Shown here piece after piece: positions 45,701-55,900 of a stretch of DNA of 64,000 bases. Within the stretch, counting starts at the first letter, position 1. Every line of letters begins with the position of its first letter. This DNA is from Nilaparvata lugens (Eukaryota; Arthropoda; Insecta; Hemiptera; Delphacidae): NCBI RefSeq assembly GCF_014356525.2, contig NC_052505.1, positions 6,015,294 to 6,079,293 of the forward strand. The letters run 5' to 3'. The position numbers and the translations under genes are program-made. The notes under the pieces were generated by a model, which saw only the letters and a program-made list of their open reading frames with translations, did no database searches and had not been told where the DNA came from.

Positions 45701-46317
45701 CGTTTTGTGATAAGGACCGTGACCGTGAAGTTTTTGAGTTCTCAAGGACTATGTAATTGAAAACGGAATAATACATGAAAATGATGCTATAAGTAACAGA
45801 ACATAGAGAACATAGATGCATAGAGAACAGATATCATCCCATGGTATAGCTTGTTCAATAATGCAACATGCACTGGTTAGGTCTTTGACTACTTTCTAAA
45901 TCCACTCAAACACAGCCCATGTTACAGTGTTGAAATTATACTTTGTTCAAATTAACTTCCGACTTGGGATGGACATGCACAGCAGAGAAGGCATACAGCG
46001 GCAGGGATACAACGGCGGCTATGTTGCCATTGTTTACTTGCTGTCGGTCTCTAATTTCCAGTGAGTATTCAAGCGATCATGTTAAACTTGGGAAGTTTCC
46101 TCTCTGCAATCACAGACTCGACTGACTCTATTCGACAAATTGACAACTGCGCTTCCACCTATGACTCAATCCATCTCTGCAATTGGCTGATCTCCCTCCA
46201 TTTCTCTGCGCCGTAAATTCCTCCAAGTCTGAAGAAGATTTGCACGAAGTATACTGGTCATCCGGTAGTTTTGGAACCAATCAGAATAATCTAACCAAGT
46301 AGCACCTCAAGCAAACA
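45701..46317. other. Unassigned, one less AT-rich block
   Basis: 45940-46140 is richer in G+C and has a 60-codon frame with a possible donor CCA|GTGAGT near 46061. No domain; not called as a gene. Confidence 0.3.
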
Positions 46318-46321
46318 AAAA

Positions 46322-46475
46322 TATCCACTTCTTGTGTAGTTGAGAAGTTGATGTTGTGATAATTATTCATATTAAATAAAAATACAAAGACATTGTCAAA
46401 AAACACAGATTTTTTCTAACTTTCAATAAAATCTGTGGTTTTTGACAATTTCTTAGTTTTTCTATTTAATAAAAA
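46322..46475. mobile_element. Hairpin element, relative of the CCGAAACCGG type
   Basis: Shares TTGTGTAGTTGAGAAGTTGA and AATTATTCATATT with the 7778 family. The short arms differ (CAAAAAACACAGATTTTTTC; AATCTGTGGTTTTTGACAAT). Confidence 0.7.
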
Positions 46476-46507
46476 AATATTCAACCAGCTATCGTTGAAT
46501 ACTTGAT

Positions 46508-46652
46508 CCAGTTACACACGCATCGATCTTTTCAGATTGAATAAAACTTTGCAAACACCTATGATGATGTTTGTCAAGTTATGTTCAATTTAATAGAATT
46601 TATAAGGACGGTAAATAGTCGTACGTCCAAAAACCGATGTATGTGTAACTGG
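46508..46652. mobile_element. Foldback MITE, 5944 family
   Basis: CAGTTACACACGCATCGATC and CCGATGTATGTGTAACTGG ends; the inner GTCAAGTTATGTTCAATTTA is typical. Confidence 0.65.
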
Positions 46653-46667
46653 ACTCAAGCCTCGCAC

Positions 46668-46850
46668 ACACACATCGATTTTTGTTCGTACGGTATTTTG
46701 CCGTCATTATAAATTCTATTAGATTGAACAGATGATTTCAAACAGATTATGTTTGTCAAATTCCGTTTAATCATTTAATTTTATTTATTTAATTTATAAG
46801 GAGTGCAATTGATAATCGTACGTCCAAAAACCGATGTATGTGTAACTGGC
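46668..46850. mobile_element. Foldback MITE, 5944 family, second adjacent copy
   Basis: CACACACACATCGATTTTTG start and CCGATGTATGTGTAACTGG end. Adjacent to the previous copy, probably from independent insertions or local duplication. Confidence 0.65.
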
Positions 46851-46857
46851 CTTACTG

Positions 46858-47060
46858 TAGTGAGGTCCACATTATAATGACAGTGGAGAAAGATGGAAGA
46901 ACAGCGTTGTCCATTCTTTACCATGCCACTGCCTTCTATAGAGAATAACTGCTACCGGTATATCTGATAAGTAATATTAACTGTTCATTATTGATTAAAA
47001 TTATCAATTATATTTTATTCGTCAAGAATATATATGTTTCAATAATGATATGTCAGCTAG
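46858..47060. mobile_element. MITE-A, left half
   Basis: AGTGAGGTCCACATTATAAT to CAAGAATATATATGTTTCAA; the right half is lost. Confidence 0.7.
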
Positions 47061-47074
47061 TATACTATAATTAT

Positions 47075-47446
47075 AAGTGAGGTCAATGTTATAATGGAAC
47101 TGGAGAGCTGGAGAACAACGTTGCCGATTCTCTGCTTTGCCACTGCCTTCTATAAAGCTGATACCGGTATATCTGATGTAATATTCACTATTTATTCTTG
47201 TTCAAATGAAAAATTATATTCCAAGAGAATATATTTTTCAATAATGACATAATGAATTTTCATAAATGAGGTTGTATATTTCGATAATTAATTATATTTC
47301 AACATTGCTAAGAAACGATAATGGCAAAGTTGCGGAGTTAGATAAGGATAGCGCTATCGATAGATAGATCTGCTTTGTTGAATAATAGACGAGGATAGCA
47401 ACACCAATTTTTTATCGAATACTGCCATTATAACGTGAACCTCACT
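47075..47446. mobile_element. MITE-A, complete but diverged
   Basis: AAGTGAGGTCAATGTTATAA to ATTATAACGTGAACCTCACT, with an extra GATAGATAGATC near 47360. Confidence 0.75.
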
Positions 47447-47735
47447 GTATCAGCTATCCTCTATCTAGAAATACAGCTTCTCCTTCATTGAGAAATACCG
47501 TACTTGATTTTGATTGCATAAGCCTGGTGACTCTTCTTCATCTTCGAAGCATCCATAATGGAAGATACTTTACCTGTAAGATAATAGCAGCTGTAAGTTT
47601 TCTGCGTTTTAGGTCAATGAACCCTTTCAATCCTCTCTTTGAATACTCAGAGTTGAATGCTCACTTTGAGACTCAGGTTGCCACGCAATATGCTTTAGTG
47701 AGGTACACGTTATAATGGCAGTATTTGATTAACAT

Positions 47736-48290
47736 AAGAAGTGTTTATTTTGCTGTGTTCCATTCTCTTCTTTCATACGGTGTTATATTTTGGGGCAATT
47801 CAACTCATGCAATACATATATTTAGGATTCAAAAGTGGGCAGTTAGAGTGATGGTGGGTGAATCTATTAGAGCAAGTTGTAGAGATTATTTCAAAGAATT
47901 AAAGATTCTTCCACTACCAGCTGTATATATTTTGGAGGCTCTTTGTTTTATTGATAGGAATAAAGATAGGTTCAATACAGGAGAGTTGTTCCACTCATAC
48001 AATACCAGATATAGACAAAACCTCAGAGACGACATTCATCGAACTGGTATGTATGAAAGGGGGGTAAAGAGTGCTGGAATTCGGCTTTATAATTCATTGC
48101 CAACGGCTCTTACAGGTGAAAAGTTCAGAATTAAGGTGAGGGAGGAGTTGTTGCAGGTTTGTCCTTATTCCAGTGAGGAATTCTTTTGCATTATGGAATG
48201 CAAAGATTGACGACTTAGATTATAATTGACAAATCCTTATACCCCTTTCATAGGTGGTCAGTGGGATGAAAAATGAAATGAAAAATGAAA
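47736..48290 (+). mobile_element. 5'-truncated non-LTR retrotransposon insert
   Basis: The whole insert consists of the RT C-terminal frame, about 80 bp of 3'UTR and a tail of two GATGAAAAAT-type repeats. It splits MITE-A copy 47696-48583 with almost no target duplication. Confidence 0.8.
47737..48210 (+). pseudogene. C-terminal reverse-transcriptase fragment (Jockey-like), inserted in MITE-A
   Basis: An open frame of about 158 codons matches the region after the RT palm domain in Jockey-type elements: FHSLLSYGVIFWGNSTHAIH, IQKWAVRVM, then LKILPLPAVYILEAL and YNTRYRQNLR, ending with a stop after CKD. Its start methionine lies in flanking MITE-A sequence, so the true insert begins near 47736. 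The insert ends at 48290 in a repeated ATGAAAA tail. On both sides the interrupted MITE-A reads on (GATTAACA before, TTGGTGTTGCTATCC after). The frame is intact over its length, suggesting a fairly recent 5'-truncated insertion. Confidence 0.85.
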
Positions 48291-48583
48291 TTGGTGTTGC
48301 TATCCTTGTCTATCATTCGACATAGCAGATAGCGCTATTTTTTCTAGTTCCGAAACGTTATCAGATCGGTTTCTAACAATGTAGAAATATAATAAATCGA
48401 CAAAATATTTCATTTCAATATCATGGAAAGTCATTATTCAATCATTGAAAAAAAATTTTCTTCACGGATAAAATATAATTGATCATTTTAATCAAGAATG
48501 AACAGTTAATATTACATTAGATATACCGGTAGCAGTTATCTCTATAGGAGGCAGAGGCAAGGCAAGGAATCTGCAACGCTGTT

Positions 48584-48866
48584 GATTATTTCAAACAGGA
48601 ATTTTTCTCTTTTTTTGTCTACCTTATTCTCCAATTCTTCCCTTATCCTCTCCTCTTCATCCCTTCTTTCCTTACTTCTATACCCTCTACCTGCCTATTA
48701 CATGGGAAACCATAGTTGGCTAGGTATTTTTCCTCCTTTCTTTCTTTTCAGCACACCCCGCCATGAAGCCTGTTTTTTAGCATTTTATTTATTGTGATAT
48801 TTTGTATTTCGATTTCTTTTATGTATATTGTGTTGGATTGAATATAATTAATGATTGATTGATTGA
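48584..48866 (+). mobile_element. Retroelement 3'UTR-like fragment
   Basis: Pyrimidine-rich stretch, then ATTGTGTTGGATTGAATATA and a GATTGATTGATT tail. MITE-A sequence lies on both sides, so it was inserted into, or recombined between, two MITE-A copies. Confidence 0.5.
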
Positions 48867-48998
48867 GAATGAACAGTCAATATCACATCAGATATACCGG
48901 TACCAGCTATCCTCTACAGAAGGCAGCGCCAAGGCAGAGAATCGGCAACGCTCTTCTCTTAACTTTATCCACTGCCATTACAACGTGGACCTCACTAT
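48867..48998. mobile_element. MITE-A, right part
   Basis: GAATGAACAGTCAATATCAC to ATTACAACGTGGACCTCACT. Confidence 0.7.
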
Positions 48999-49880
48999 AG
49001 TATTCGGTTAATAGAAAGGAATGGAACTGTAATTCTATGGTTTTGATTGGATCTCAAGACATAATTGTACTTGAGTTGAAAATTGGTGTAACAGTTGGAA
49101 ATCAAATAAATAAATAAGTAAAACAACGATTCAAGTGCGGTTGAGCGGTTCATCTTCACCCATTATGTGTTGACAAAAGGCTAATTACTGATTAACGATC
49201 GATAGATCGCGAACTAAGTTGTAAGTTGTAAGGAATGGTTTATTGTAACTCTGTCCCACTTCTATTCCTACGGTACATCAGAAACTACGTTGCCACTTCA
49301 ATTTGGAAAAGGACGGAGACTACCCCTTGTAGGCCTATTACACATAATTCATTATCAGTGATTATTTTGATCATTGTGACCTTGGTGGTAGTGATTATAA
49401 TTACTGTACAAGCAAGGACCATTCATCAATGATAATTATTGAACTATACTGTTTTTATGCTGATTCTATCAAAAAGGCCTACGCTCTGTTTTTCGCTCTC
49501 TCTCTCACTCTCACTCTCACTCTCACTCTCTCCCACTCTTATAGGTAGCCTGGGTATTATTTGTTTTAATACACAGGGAGTCCTGAGTCTCTCCCTTCCT
49601 TTCCATTCTTCATTCAATTCTTTCATCCATCCTACATAATACATATTCATCATCTCATCTCAACATTTTCTGTTCTTTAGTATTGTATATCATCATTATT
49701 ACTCAATCAATTTCTAAAATCTTATATTAAATCCCTAAATCTATTTTGAATCATTAATGCAATATTGTATTCACTATTACTCATTCTAATATCATCCACC
49801 TTATTCATTAATCCCATAATTCCAAGATTCAAATCACATATTCACATGTTATATTATTCCCAACAGCTCTATTCCATCAC
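48999..49880. other. No gene; CT-rich simple repeats
   Basis: 49489-49533 is a (CTCACT)n-type tract. 49538-49594 (TATAGGTAGCCTGGGTATTA) recurs at 50513-50572. No coding recognised. Confidence 0.4.
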
Positions 49881-50425
49881 AACCCGGTCGTGTGTTGATG
49901 CGAAGGATATTATTTTATTGAATGAAAAAGACTAAGAAATTGTCAAAAAACCACTGATTTATTGATAATTAGAAAGACCGGTTTCGGTTATTACACCATT
50001 GTCAATCTCTGATGAACTATTTCTGATAAAGTTTATCAGAGATTGACAATGGTGTAATAACCGAAACCGGTCTTTCTAATTATCAATAAATCAGTGGTTT
50101 TTTGACAATTTCTTAGTCTTTTTCATTCAATATGAATAATTACCACAATATCAACTTCTCAACTACACAAAAAGTGATATTATTTTATATCCTTTTCAAT
50201 GAATCGACAATTATTTGTTGAAACACCGCCGATTTATGAAGTTACATTACAATTTTATATTATCGTTATTCTAATTGCATTTAATCTTTATTCTCTTAGT
50301 TTAATTTTTATACTTTGTAAAATTCGTTGAATAATTGGCATTACCGTCACTATGTAAGTTAAATAAGTGTATAAGCCAGTAAATATTGTAACATACATAA
50401 ATAAAGAAATCTTATCTAATCTCTC
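49881..50425 (+). mobile_element. Non-LTR 3' end, (TCTAA)n tail, split by a hairpin element
   Basis: CCCGGTCGTGTGTTGATGCG, the 257-bp hairpin insert, then ATCCTTTTCAATGAATCGAC to AACATACATAAATAAAGAAA and CTTATCTAATCTC. Same family as 37013-37292. Confidence 0.75.
49919..50175. mobile_element. Hairpin element, CCGAAACCGG type, 13-bp target duplication
   Basis: GATATTATTTTAT flanks both ends (49906-49918 and 50176-50188). Arms of about 90 bp pair perfectly or nearly so (GACTAAGAAATTGTCAAAAA; ACCGAAACCGGTCTTTCTAA). The single-copy end reads CAACTACACAAAAAGT. The best-preserved member. Confidence 0.9.
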
Positions 50426-50587
50426 ACAGGCTGTCTGGATCTGTGAAATCTGGCAACACTGCACTTTATAAGAGCAATCCTGCAAACTGAAGTTTGCACA
50501 GACTATAGTGTTACTTATAGGTAGCCTGGGTATTATTTGTTTTCATACACAGGGAGTCCTGATTCTCTCACTCCCGTTTGTCAACTA

Positions 50588-50803
50588 TAATGCGGTCCAC
50601 GTTATAATGGCAGTGGATAGAGATAAAAGAATAGCGATGCCGATTCTCTGCATCAATTAATTATATTTCTACACTGTCAAATACATACTTGGCATCGTTG
50701 TGGACCTGGAAAAGGATAGTACCACCGGCTTTGTCGAATGATAGACAAGGATAGCAAAACCAAAGTTGATCAAATACTGTCATTATAACGTGGACCTTAC
50801 TAT
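50588..50803. mobile_element. MITE-A copy (internally deleted)
   Basis: ATGCGGTCCACGTTATAATG to CATTATAACGTGGACCTTAC. Confidence 0.75.
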
Positions 50804-50904
50804 AGATCAATAGTCATTGAGAAAGAATACTGGATTTATTACATAGAATTATAGTACCTTTTTTGAAATAAATAAAATAGTAGATTAAAATAGCTATTTA
50901 TGTA

Positions 50905-51310
50905 TTAAGAGCGTAATGCGCGACTTTATCGCTCGCGCAAAACAGTTATCACGCGACGCGAAGCAGAGCGTGATAATTTTGCAAGAGCGATAAAGAAGCA
51001 TTACGCGCGAATTACATACAACATTTTTTCTACAACTGCCCAAACCTGTTAAATTACTTATATCGACGGAGTTACAATTACCGACTTTTTATGTTAAGAT
51101 GTGACTTTTTGGCGAGCTGCTTACAATCAGCTGATTAGGGAGCGTAAAGAAACTCTTCTGCGCATGCGCGAATGATTTGGGAGCGTAAAGTAAATCTACT
51201 GCGCATGCGCGGATGGTTAGCGAGCGAAAAAGTAGATTCTCCTCAGAAATGAGCTGTTTTACGAGGAGAATTGAGTGTGTAAATTCTTTCTTTACACGCA
51301 GTTGTAGAAA
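50905..51310. mobile_element. CG-rich foldback element with GCGCATGCGC motifs
   Basis: AGAGCGTAATGCGCGACTTT and AAGAAGCATTACGCGC arms (50908-51010) with an inner AACAGTTATCACGC/GCGTGATAATTTT pair. Outer CTACAACTGC (51031) and GCAGTTGTAG (51299) are also inverted. Two CTGCGCATGCGC sites lie at 51159 and 51200. Confidence 0.55.
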
Positions 51311-51860
51311 AATACAAATTATAACAACTAGTTTCAGTGATCCACACCATCTTCAGGTTTTAAAAAATGAATTTCAAATCTTTTTTTTATTCAAAAAGAA
51401 TACTGGAATATAGCTATTAAGGTAATCTGCTTCTATAATGTTGCTCTGTGCATTCATTGATTATATCATCAAAATATTATAATGATTCATCATATCAAAT
51501 TGTGAAAGGGAAATCATAGTCAATTGAGTTTCTTTATTCATCCTTTTCAACATTCTTCAACTCTTTTTCAACAGTTTTTCAACAGAAGAACAGAAAATAT
51601 TCAACGTCTCACTAGAAATCTAGAAGTGAAAAGGAATTTATTATCTATCATACAAGTTCCACATTCTACAAGATTCTTTGAGAAGAAGAAAGTTGGTTTC
51701 TGCCAAATGGAGAATACAAAAAAATTGAGAACTCATTAGACCAGTTTACTTTTTTGGAGCATCTTTTAATTTGAATTTTGGGATCACTGTTTAATGAACG
51801 AAAGTCAAAGTAAATTCAGTGGATTTTTTCCTCCAATTCTTTCTTATCTCCAATACTAAG
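51311..51860. other. Unassigned; one hairpin-element-like motif
   Basis: On the minus strand 51370-51310 reads AACCTGAAGATGGTGTGG then ACTGAAACTAGTTGTTATAA. This is the (C)TGAAGATGG...GAAAC.GT pattern also met in the CCGAAACCGG hairpins. No gene. Confidence 0.4.
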
Positions 51861-52010
51861 GCCCGGTTGCACAAAAACCGGTAAATTTTAACCGTGATTC
51901 ATTTCACGAGAAATAATCAGAGAATGCCTTTTTGATAAGACGGCTTCCCTGATTGGTTCTCGTGGAATTAATCACGATTAAAATTTAACCTGCTTTTGTG
52001 CAACCGGCAG
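51861..52010. mobile_element. Foldback MITE, GGTTGCACAAAAACCGGT type
   Basis: GCCCGGTTGCACAAAAACCG to GCTTTTGTGCAACCGGCAG, flanked by TAAG on both sides (51857-51860 and 52011-52014). Inner arms around GGCTTCCCTGATTGGTTCTC. Confidence 0.8.
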
Positions 52011-52272
52011 TAAGATGTTCTTTCATTTTTGTAAGTGATACATTAAGAAAAAAATTATCAACCCACAATTTATTGTCATCATAAATAATTTTCAATGTCA
52101 TTCAAATTAGAGTAATACTTTAAAGGTTTAATGCCATAACCTGTTAGCTATTCCATTAAATTATATAGCAATGTCCACGTTATAAAAGCAGTGAAGAAGA
52201 ATAGGAGAACAGTGCTGCCGATTCTCTGCCTTGCTACTACCTTCTATAAAGGATAGCTGATACCAGTATATC

Positions 52273-52536
52273 CAAAGACCTTAAAGATGCATAGACTCAC
52301 ATGCAGCGCTAGTGTCGTACTTGGAATTGAAATCGGCCATTGAGGGGGCAACCTATAAGATTATTACATAGCAATGCCTTTGTAATCTACAGTATTACAA
52401 ATATATAGATATAATACCTCGTGCTAAAATACCCCAATGGCGGCCCTCAATTTCAAGTAAGAGGTACTAATTAAATAATTAGTATATCATTGGGAAGGCA
52501 TAGGCATTGTGGGCCTATATCTCTTTAAGGTCTTTG
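52273..52536. mobile_element. hAT-like MITE, 8-bp target duplication
   Basis: Ends CAAAGACCTTAAAGA and TCTTTAAGGTCTTTG; AGTATATC on both sides (52265-52272 and 52537-52544). 264 bp, internal ATTGAGGGGGCAACC and AATGGCGGCCCTCAATTTC also pair. No coding. 8-bp duplications and CA...TG ends fit hAT. Confidence 0.82.
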
Positions 52537-52663
52537 AGTATATCTGATGTAGCATTAAATGATTATTCTTGTTTAAAATAATTATATTTTATCGACAAGA
52601 AATATATTTTCGATTGTTTAAATAATAGATTTCCATGATTTAGATGAAATATTTTGTTAATTA

Positions 52664-52815
52664 ATAAAATCACTTAATAATGAATAAAAACTTGTAGTAC
52701 CCTTTATCGGAAAATTTAAAGTATTTAAAGTAAAAATAATAGTCTAAAGTAATAGTTAAAATATTTTAAAGTTTCCAATAAAGGGTACCACAAGTTTTTA
52801 TATTGTTTCTATTTA
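52664..52815. mobile_element. Hairpin element, GGGTAC type, 11-bp target duplication
   Basis: TTTGTTAATTA at 52653-52663 and 52816-52826. Arms AATAAAAACTTGTAGTACCC and AAAGGGTACCACAAGTTTTT. Confidence 0.78.
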
Positions 52816-52966
52816 TTTGTTAATTATATTTCTACATTGTCATATAATGATCTGGCAACGTTGCGGAGCTGAAAAAGGATACCATTATCTGCTTTGTCGA
52901 ATGATAGACAAGGATATCAACACCAATGTCAATCAAAATACAGCCATTATAACGTGGACCTCACTG

Positions 52967-53609
52967 TAGGTGGAAAAACCCGCAGGATCAATTTCTACTA
53001 AATTCAACCCAATTCCACCTAAGTTCAGATGATTTGCTGTACGACTTACTTCCCGTGAAGAGGCGTTTCAGAAAATTAGTTAAACTCTACGTTTACAATC
53101 GACTGTCTACAACAGGAAATCCAGGTTACTCCCAATTTGGCCTAAATCGTTGAAAGGTGGAATAGCAACCCATTTGCGGAGTTCGTAACGGATTGAAAAC
53201 TGACTTTTGTCAATGGTGCGGGATCCCACAATGGACCATTGACGATTATCTATAGTCTACCAAAACATCTATAGCCCACTACGTTTATCTATAGCCTAAT
53301 AAAAGTAGGCGAGGTTGGGCCCAGCCCTGTAGTCACCTCAACAGTAGGCTTCAGCTACATCCTCTCTTAATTCATCCTATTCTATTGTGAGATTATTTAC
53401 GTAGGATATATCATGCTTATTGCGCTGCTCGTCCTTCAAATCTCTGTTTAGATCACTCCTCAAAGCATTGTTTATAAATCATATTCCTACTCTCAGATTT
53501 ATTCCTTGTAAACGAAGAATTCACATGGCTATATTTTCTGTATTCTCAATCCTTTTGACCCTTGACGTGAATAATTCGATTGTATGGGTAGAGATGTTGT
53601 GATATTTTT
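52967..53609. other. Unassigned
   Basis: CTATAG-containing short repeats (ATCTATAGTCTAC; ATCTATAGCCCAC; ATCTATAGCCTAA) at 53250-53302. 53540-53600 (TTTTCTGTATTCTCAATCCT; TTGACGTGAATAATTCGATT) recurs at 55718-55900. No gene. Confidence 0.4.
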
Positions 53610-54403
53610 ACTTTCCTTGCCCTATTACCATAGGTAAGGAAAGTATTGCTTTCCGAAAAAAATTAAGGTACCCCAATTTCTAAATTTCTATACGTTTCAA
53701 GGTCCCCTGAGTCAAAAAAACTGGTTTTTGGGTATTGGTCTGTATGTGTGTGTGTGTGTGTGTGTTTGTGTGGTGTGTGTGTGTGTGTTGTGTTGGTGTG
53801 TGTGTGTGTGTCTGTGTACACGATATCTCATCTCCCAATTAACGGAATGACTTGAAATTTGAAACTCAAGGTTCTTACAATATAAGGATCCGACACGAAC
53901 AATTTCGATTAAATGCAATTCAAGATGGCGGCTAAAATGAAGAAAATGTAGTCAAAAACAGGGTTTTTCGCGATTTTATCGAAAACAGCTCCAACGATTT
54001 TGATTAAATTCATACCTAAAATAGTCATTGATAAGCTCTATCAACTGCCACAAGTCCCACATATCTGTAAACATTTCAGGAGCACCGCCCCATCTATGCA
54101 AAGTTTGATTTTAGATTCCCAATTATCAGGCTTGAGATACAATTTAAACAAAACATTTCGAAAGGAAAAGATTGAGCATGAAAATCTCTACAATTAATGT
54201 TCAGTAACATTTTCATTTTTATTCTATTAAATGATTCACTTTGAAGAGATAGCAGACCTCGTATGTCTCCAGCGCTATTGTCCTGTCACCAGCTGGCTCA
54301 GATCTTTGTTTATGAGTAGACTTGAGATGCGCGTTAACACTAGCGTCAGGTGATCAATTTTCATAACGGCAAGGAAAGTTGTGTGAGTGCGCCACACCAG
54401 ATA
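53610..54403 (-). mobile_element. Y element, copy 5
   Basis: Minus: TCTGGTGTGGCGCACTCACA start at 54402, ACTTTCCTTGCC on plus at 53610. A short (GT)n lies at 53746-53815. Same subfamily as copies 1 and 2. Confidence 0.8.
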
Positions 54404-54407
54404 TTTT

Positions 54408-54440
54408 TCATATCACATATAATATATGTGATATGAAAAA
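54408..54440. repeat. Perfect palindrome
   Basis: TTTTTCATATCACATATAAT and its complement ATATATGTGATATGAAAAA, at the edge of Y copy 5. Confidence 0.7.
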
Positions 54441-54493
54441 AAAAACTAAATATTATTTAGTTTTGACGTGTATGTTGAGTAGTTTACTTTGAA

Positions 54494-54497
54494 TCTT

Positions 54498-54534
<37 letters not shown>
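54494..54534. repeat. (TAA)n microsatellite
   Basis: About 40 bp of TAA directly before the RTE-like fragment. Confidence 0.9.
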
Positions 54535-54537
<3 letters not shown>

Positions 54538-54978
54538 ACACTGAAGTGCTATGTGTACTCAGTACTGTTGTATGGTGTTGAATCATGGACTCTAAAGCAA
54601 AACACAGTAGCAAAGCTCCAAGCATTTGAGTTATGGCTGTATAGGAGAATCCTGAGGATACCATGGACTGATAGAATTACCAATCAGGAGGTGTTGAGGA
54701 GGATGAATATGGCCCCAGAACTGGTTAACATCATAAAATTCAGGAAGTTGCAATACTTGGGCCACATAATGCGCAATAGGGGCAGATATGAGCTATTGCA
54801 GACCATACTGCAGGGCAAAATAGAAGGCAGGAGAGCCACAGGTCGAAGAAGAATATCCTGGCTGGCCAACCTGAGAGCCTGGTTTGGAAAAACCTCCATT
54901 CAATTGTTCCGGAGCGCAACTAACAAAGTCATCATAGCCAATATGATCGCCAACGTTCGAAACGGACAGGCACCTTAA
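54532..54978 (+). pseudogene. RTE/BovB-like reverse-transcriptase C-terminal fragment
   Basis: A 148-codon frame with YSVLLYGVESWTLKQN, FELWLYRRILRIPWTDRI, FRKLQYLGHIMRN and ILQGKIEGRRATGRRR, the conserved tail of endonuclease-reverse transcriptases of the RTE type widespread in insects. It starts abruptly next to a (TAA)n tract and ends in AAGAAGAAGAAGATTAATAA, so it is a 5'-truncated insertion. ATTAATAATAATGAG occurs on both sides and may be a target duplication. The frame is uninterrupted but lacks the catalytic domain. The clade is inferred from motifs. Confidence 0.85.
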
Positions 54979-54998
54979 GAAGAAGAAGATTAATAATA

Positions 54999-55706
54999 AT
55001 GAGGTTCACAATAATAATGGCAGCGGAGAAGGGTAGAATAGCGTTGCCGATTCTCTGCATTACCACTGCCATCTATAGAGGAAATCGATACCAGTATATC
55101 TGATGTAATATGGATTCTTTACATTCTATATTTTATTCGCCAAGAGAATATATGTCTCAATGATTAAATACTAGGCTATATTTTTATAATATTGAGATAA
55201 AATATTTTGTTAAGTAATCATATTTATACATTGTTAGAAACCATCTGACAGAGCTTGAAAAGGATAGCACTATATATATCATTATATTGTGATTTATTTA
55301 TCATATTGTGTACAAATACTTGAGATGAGGAAAGGCACAACAGGCTCATGCCCAAAACTGTCCCATTTCCAATTTATACTATACTGTCCAAATCAAAATG
55401 TTTGTTATGTCACTTTCACTTTTCAAAATACAATTTACGCTCTTCAATACTCGATATAATTCACGCTCTTCGATACTCGGATAAACGAGTAAATTTTGAA
55501 TCAAACAGGTACTATTAGAGTCCAAAATAAAAAAATCTAGACCAGTAACTTAGTAATTATTCAAAAAGTCTAAATTTTGAATGATACTAGAAATCTTTGA
55601 GCTAAAAATTTCACACTTTACAGAAAACTATCTGCTTTTTCGAACGATAGACAAGGATAACAACATCAATGTTAATCAAATAATGTCATTATAACATGGA
55701 ACTTTA
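54999..55706. mobile_element. MITE-A, diverged, split by a retro 3'UTR
   Basis: ATGAGGTTCACAATAATAAT to ATTATAACATGGAACTTTAT; the insert at about 55290-55630 separates GATAGCACTAT from ACTATCTGCTTTTTCGAACG. Confidence 0.7.
55290..55630 (-). mobile_element. Non-LTR 3'UTR insertion
   Basis: TGATTTATTTATCATATTGT on plus and ACAACAGGCTCATGCCCAAA, the shared 3'UTR hairpin. Two near-identical pieces TCACGCTCTTCGATACTC/TTACGCTCTTCAATACTC follow. Confidence 0.55.
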
Positions 55707-55709
55707 TAC

Positions 55710-55900
55710 ATTTTCTGTGTTATTAATCGTTTTGGACCTTGACGTAAATAATTCGATTTAGAGGGAAGATATGTGGTGATATTTCTCATACCACATAACT
55801 TACCATTTTATACATTTTCTGTGTTCTTAATCGTTTTGGACCTTGACGTGAATGATTCGATTTTAAGGGAAAAGATGTGGTGATATTTCTCATACCATGG
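55710..55900. repeat. Tandem duplication, unit about 93 bp
   Basis: ACATTTTCTGTGTTATTAAT and ACATTTTCTGTGTTCTTAAT, each followed by CGTTTTGGACCTTGACGT and GTGGTGATATTTCTCATACC. A third, diverged member is at 53540-53600 and a fourth near 56211. Confidence 0.8.

Larger units (their letters stand above)
47696..48583. mobile_element. MITE-A split by a retrotransposon fragment
   Basis: Left 47696-47735 (TAGTGAGGTACACGTTATAA), right part from 48291 (TTGGTGTTGCTATCCTTGTC) to about 48583 (CTGCAACGCTGTT). The far end is replaced by 48584-48866. Confidence 0.8.
52166..52966. mobile_element. MITE-A copy with two nested insertions
   Basis: Left TATAGCAATGTCCACGTTAT, right ATTATAACGTGGACCTCACT. A hAT-like element at 52273-52536 and a hairpin element at 52664-52815 each have a clear duplication of MITE-A sequence. 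Confidence 0.85.

Noticed and set aside
45943..46125. Possible first exon with donor GTGAGT
   Set aside because: A weak donor and an unremarkable frame; no recognised peptide. Left as unassigned.
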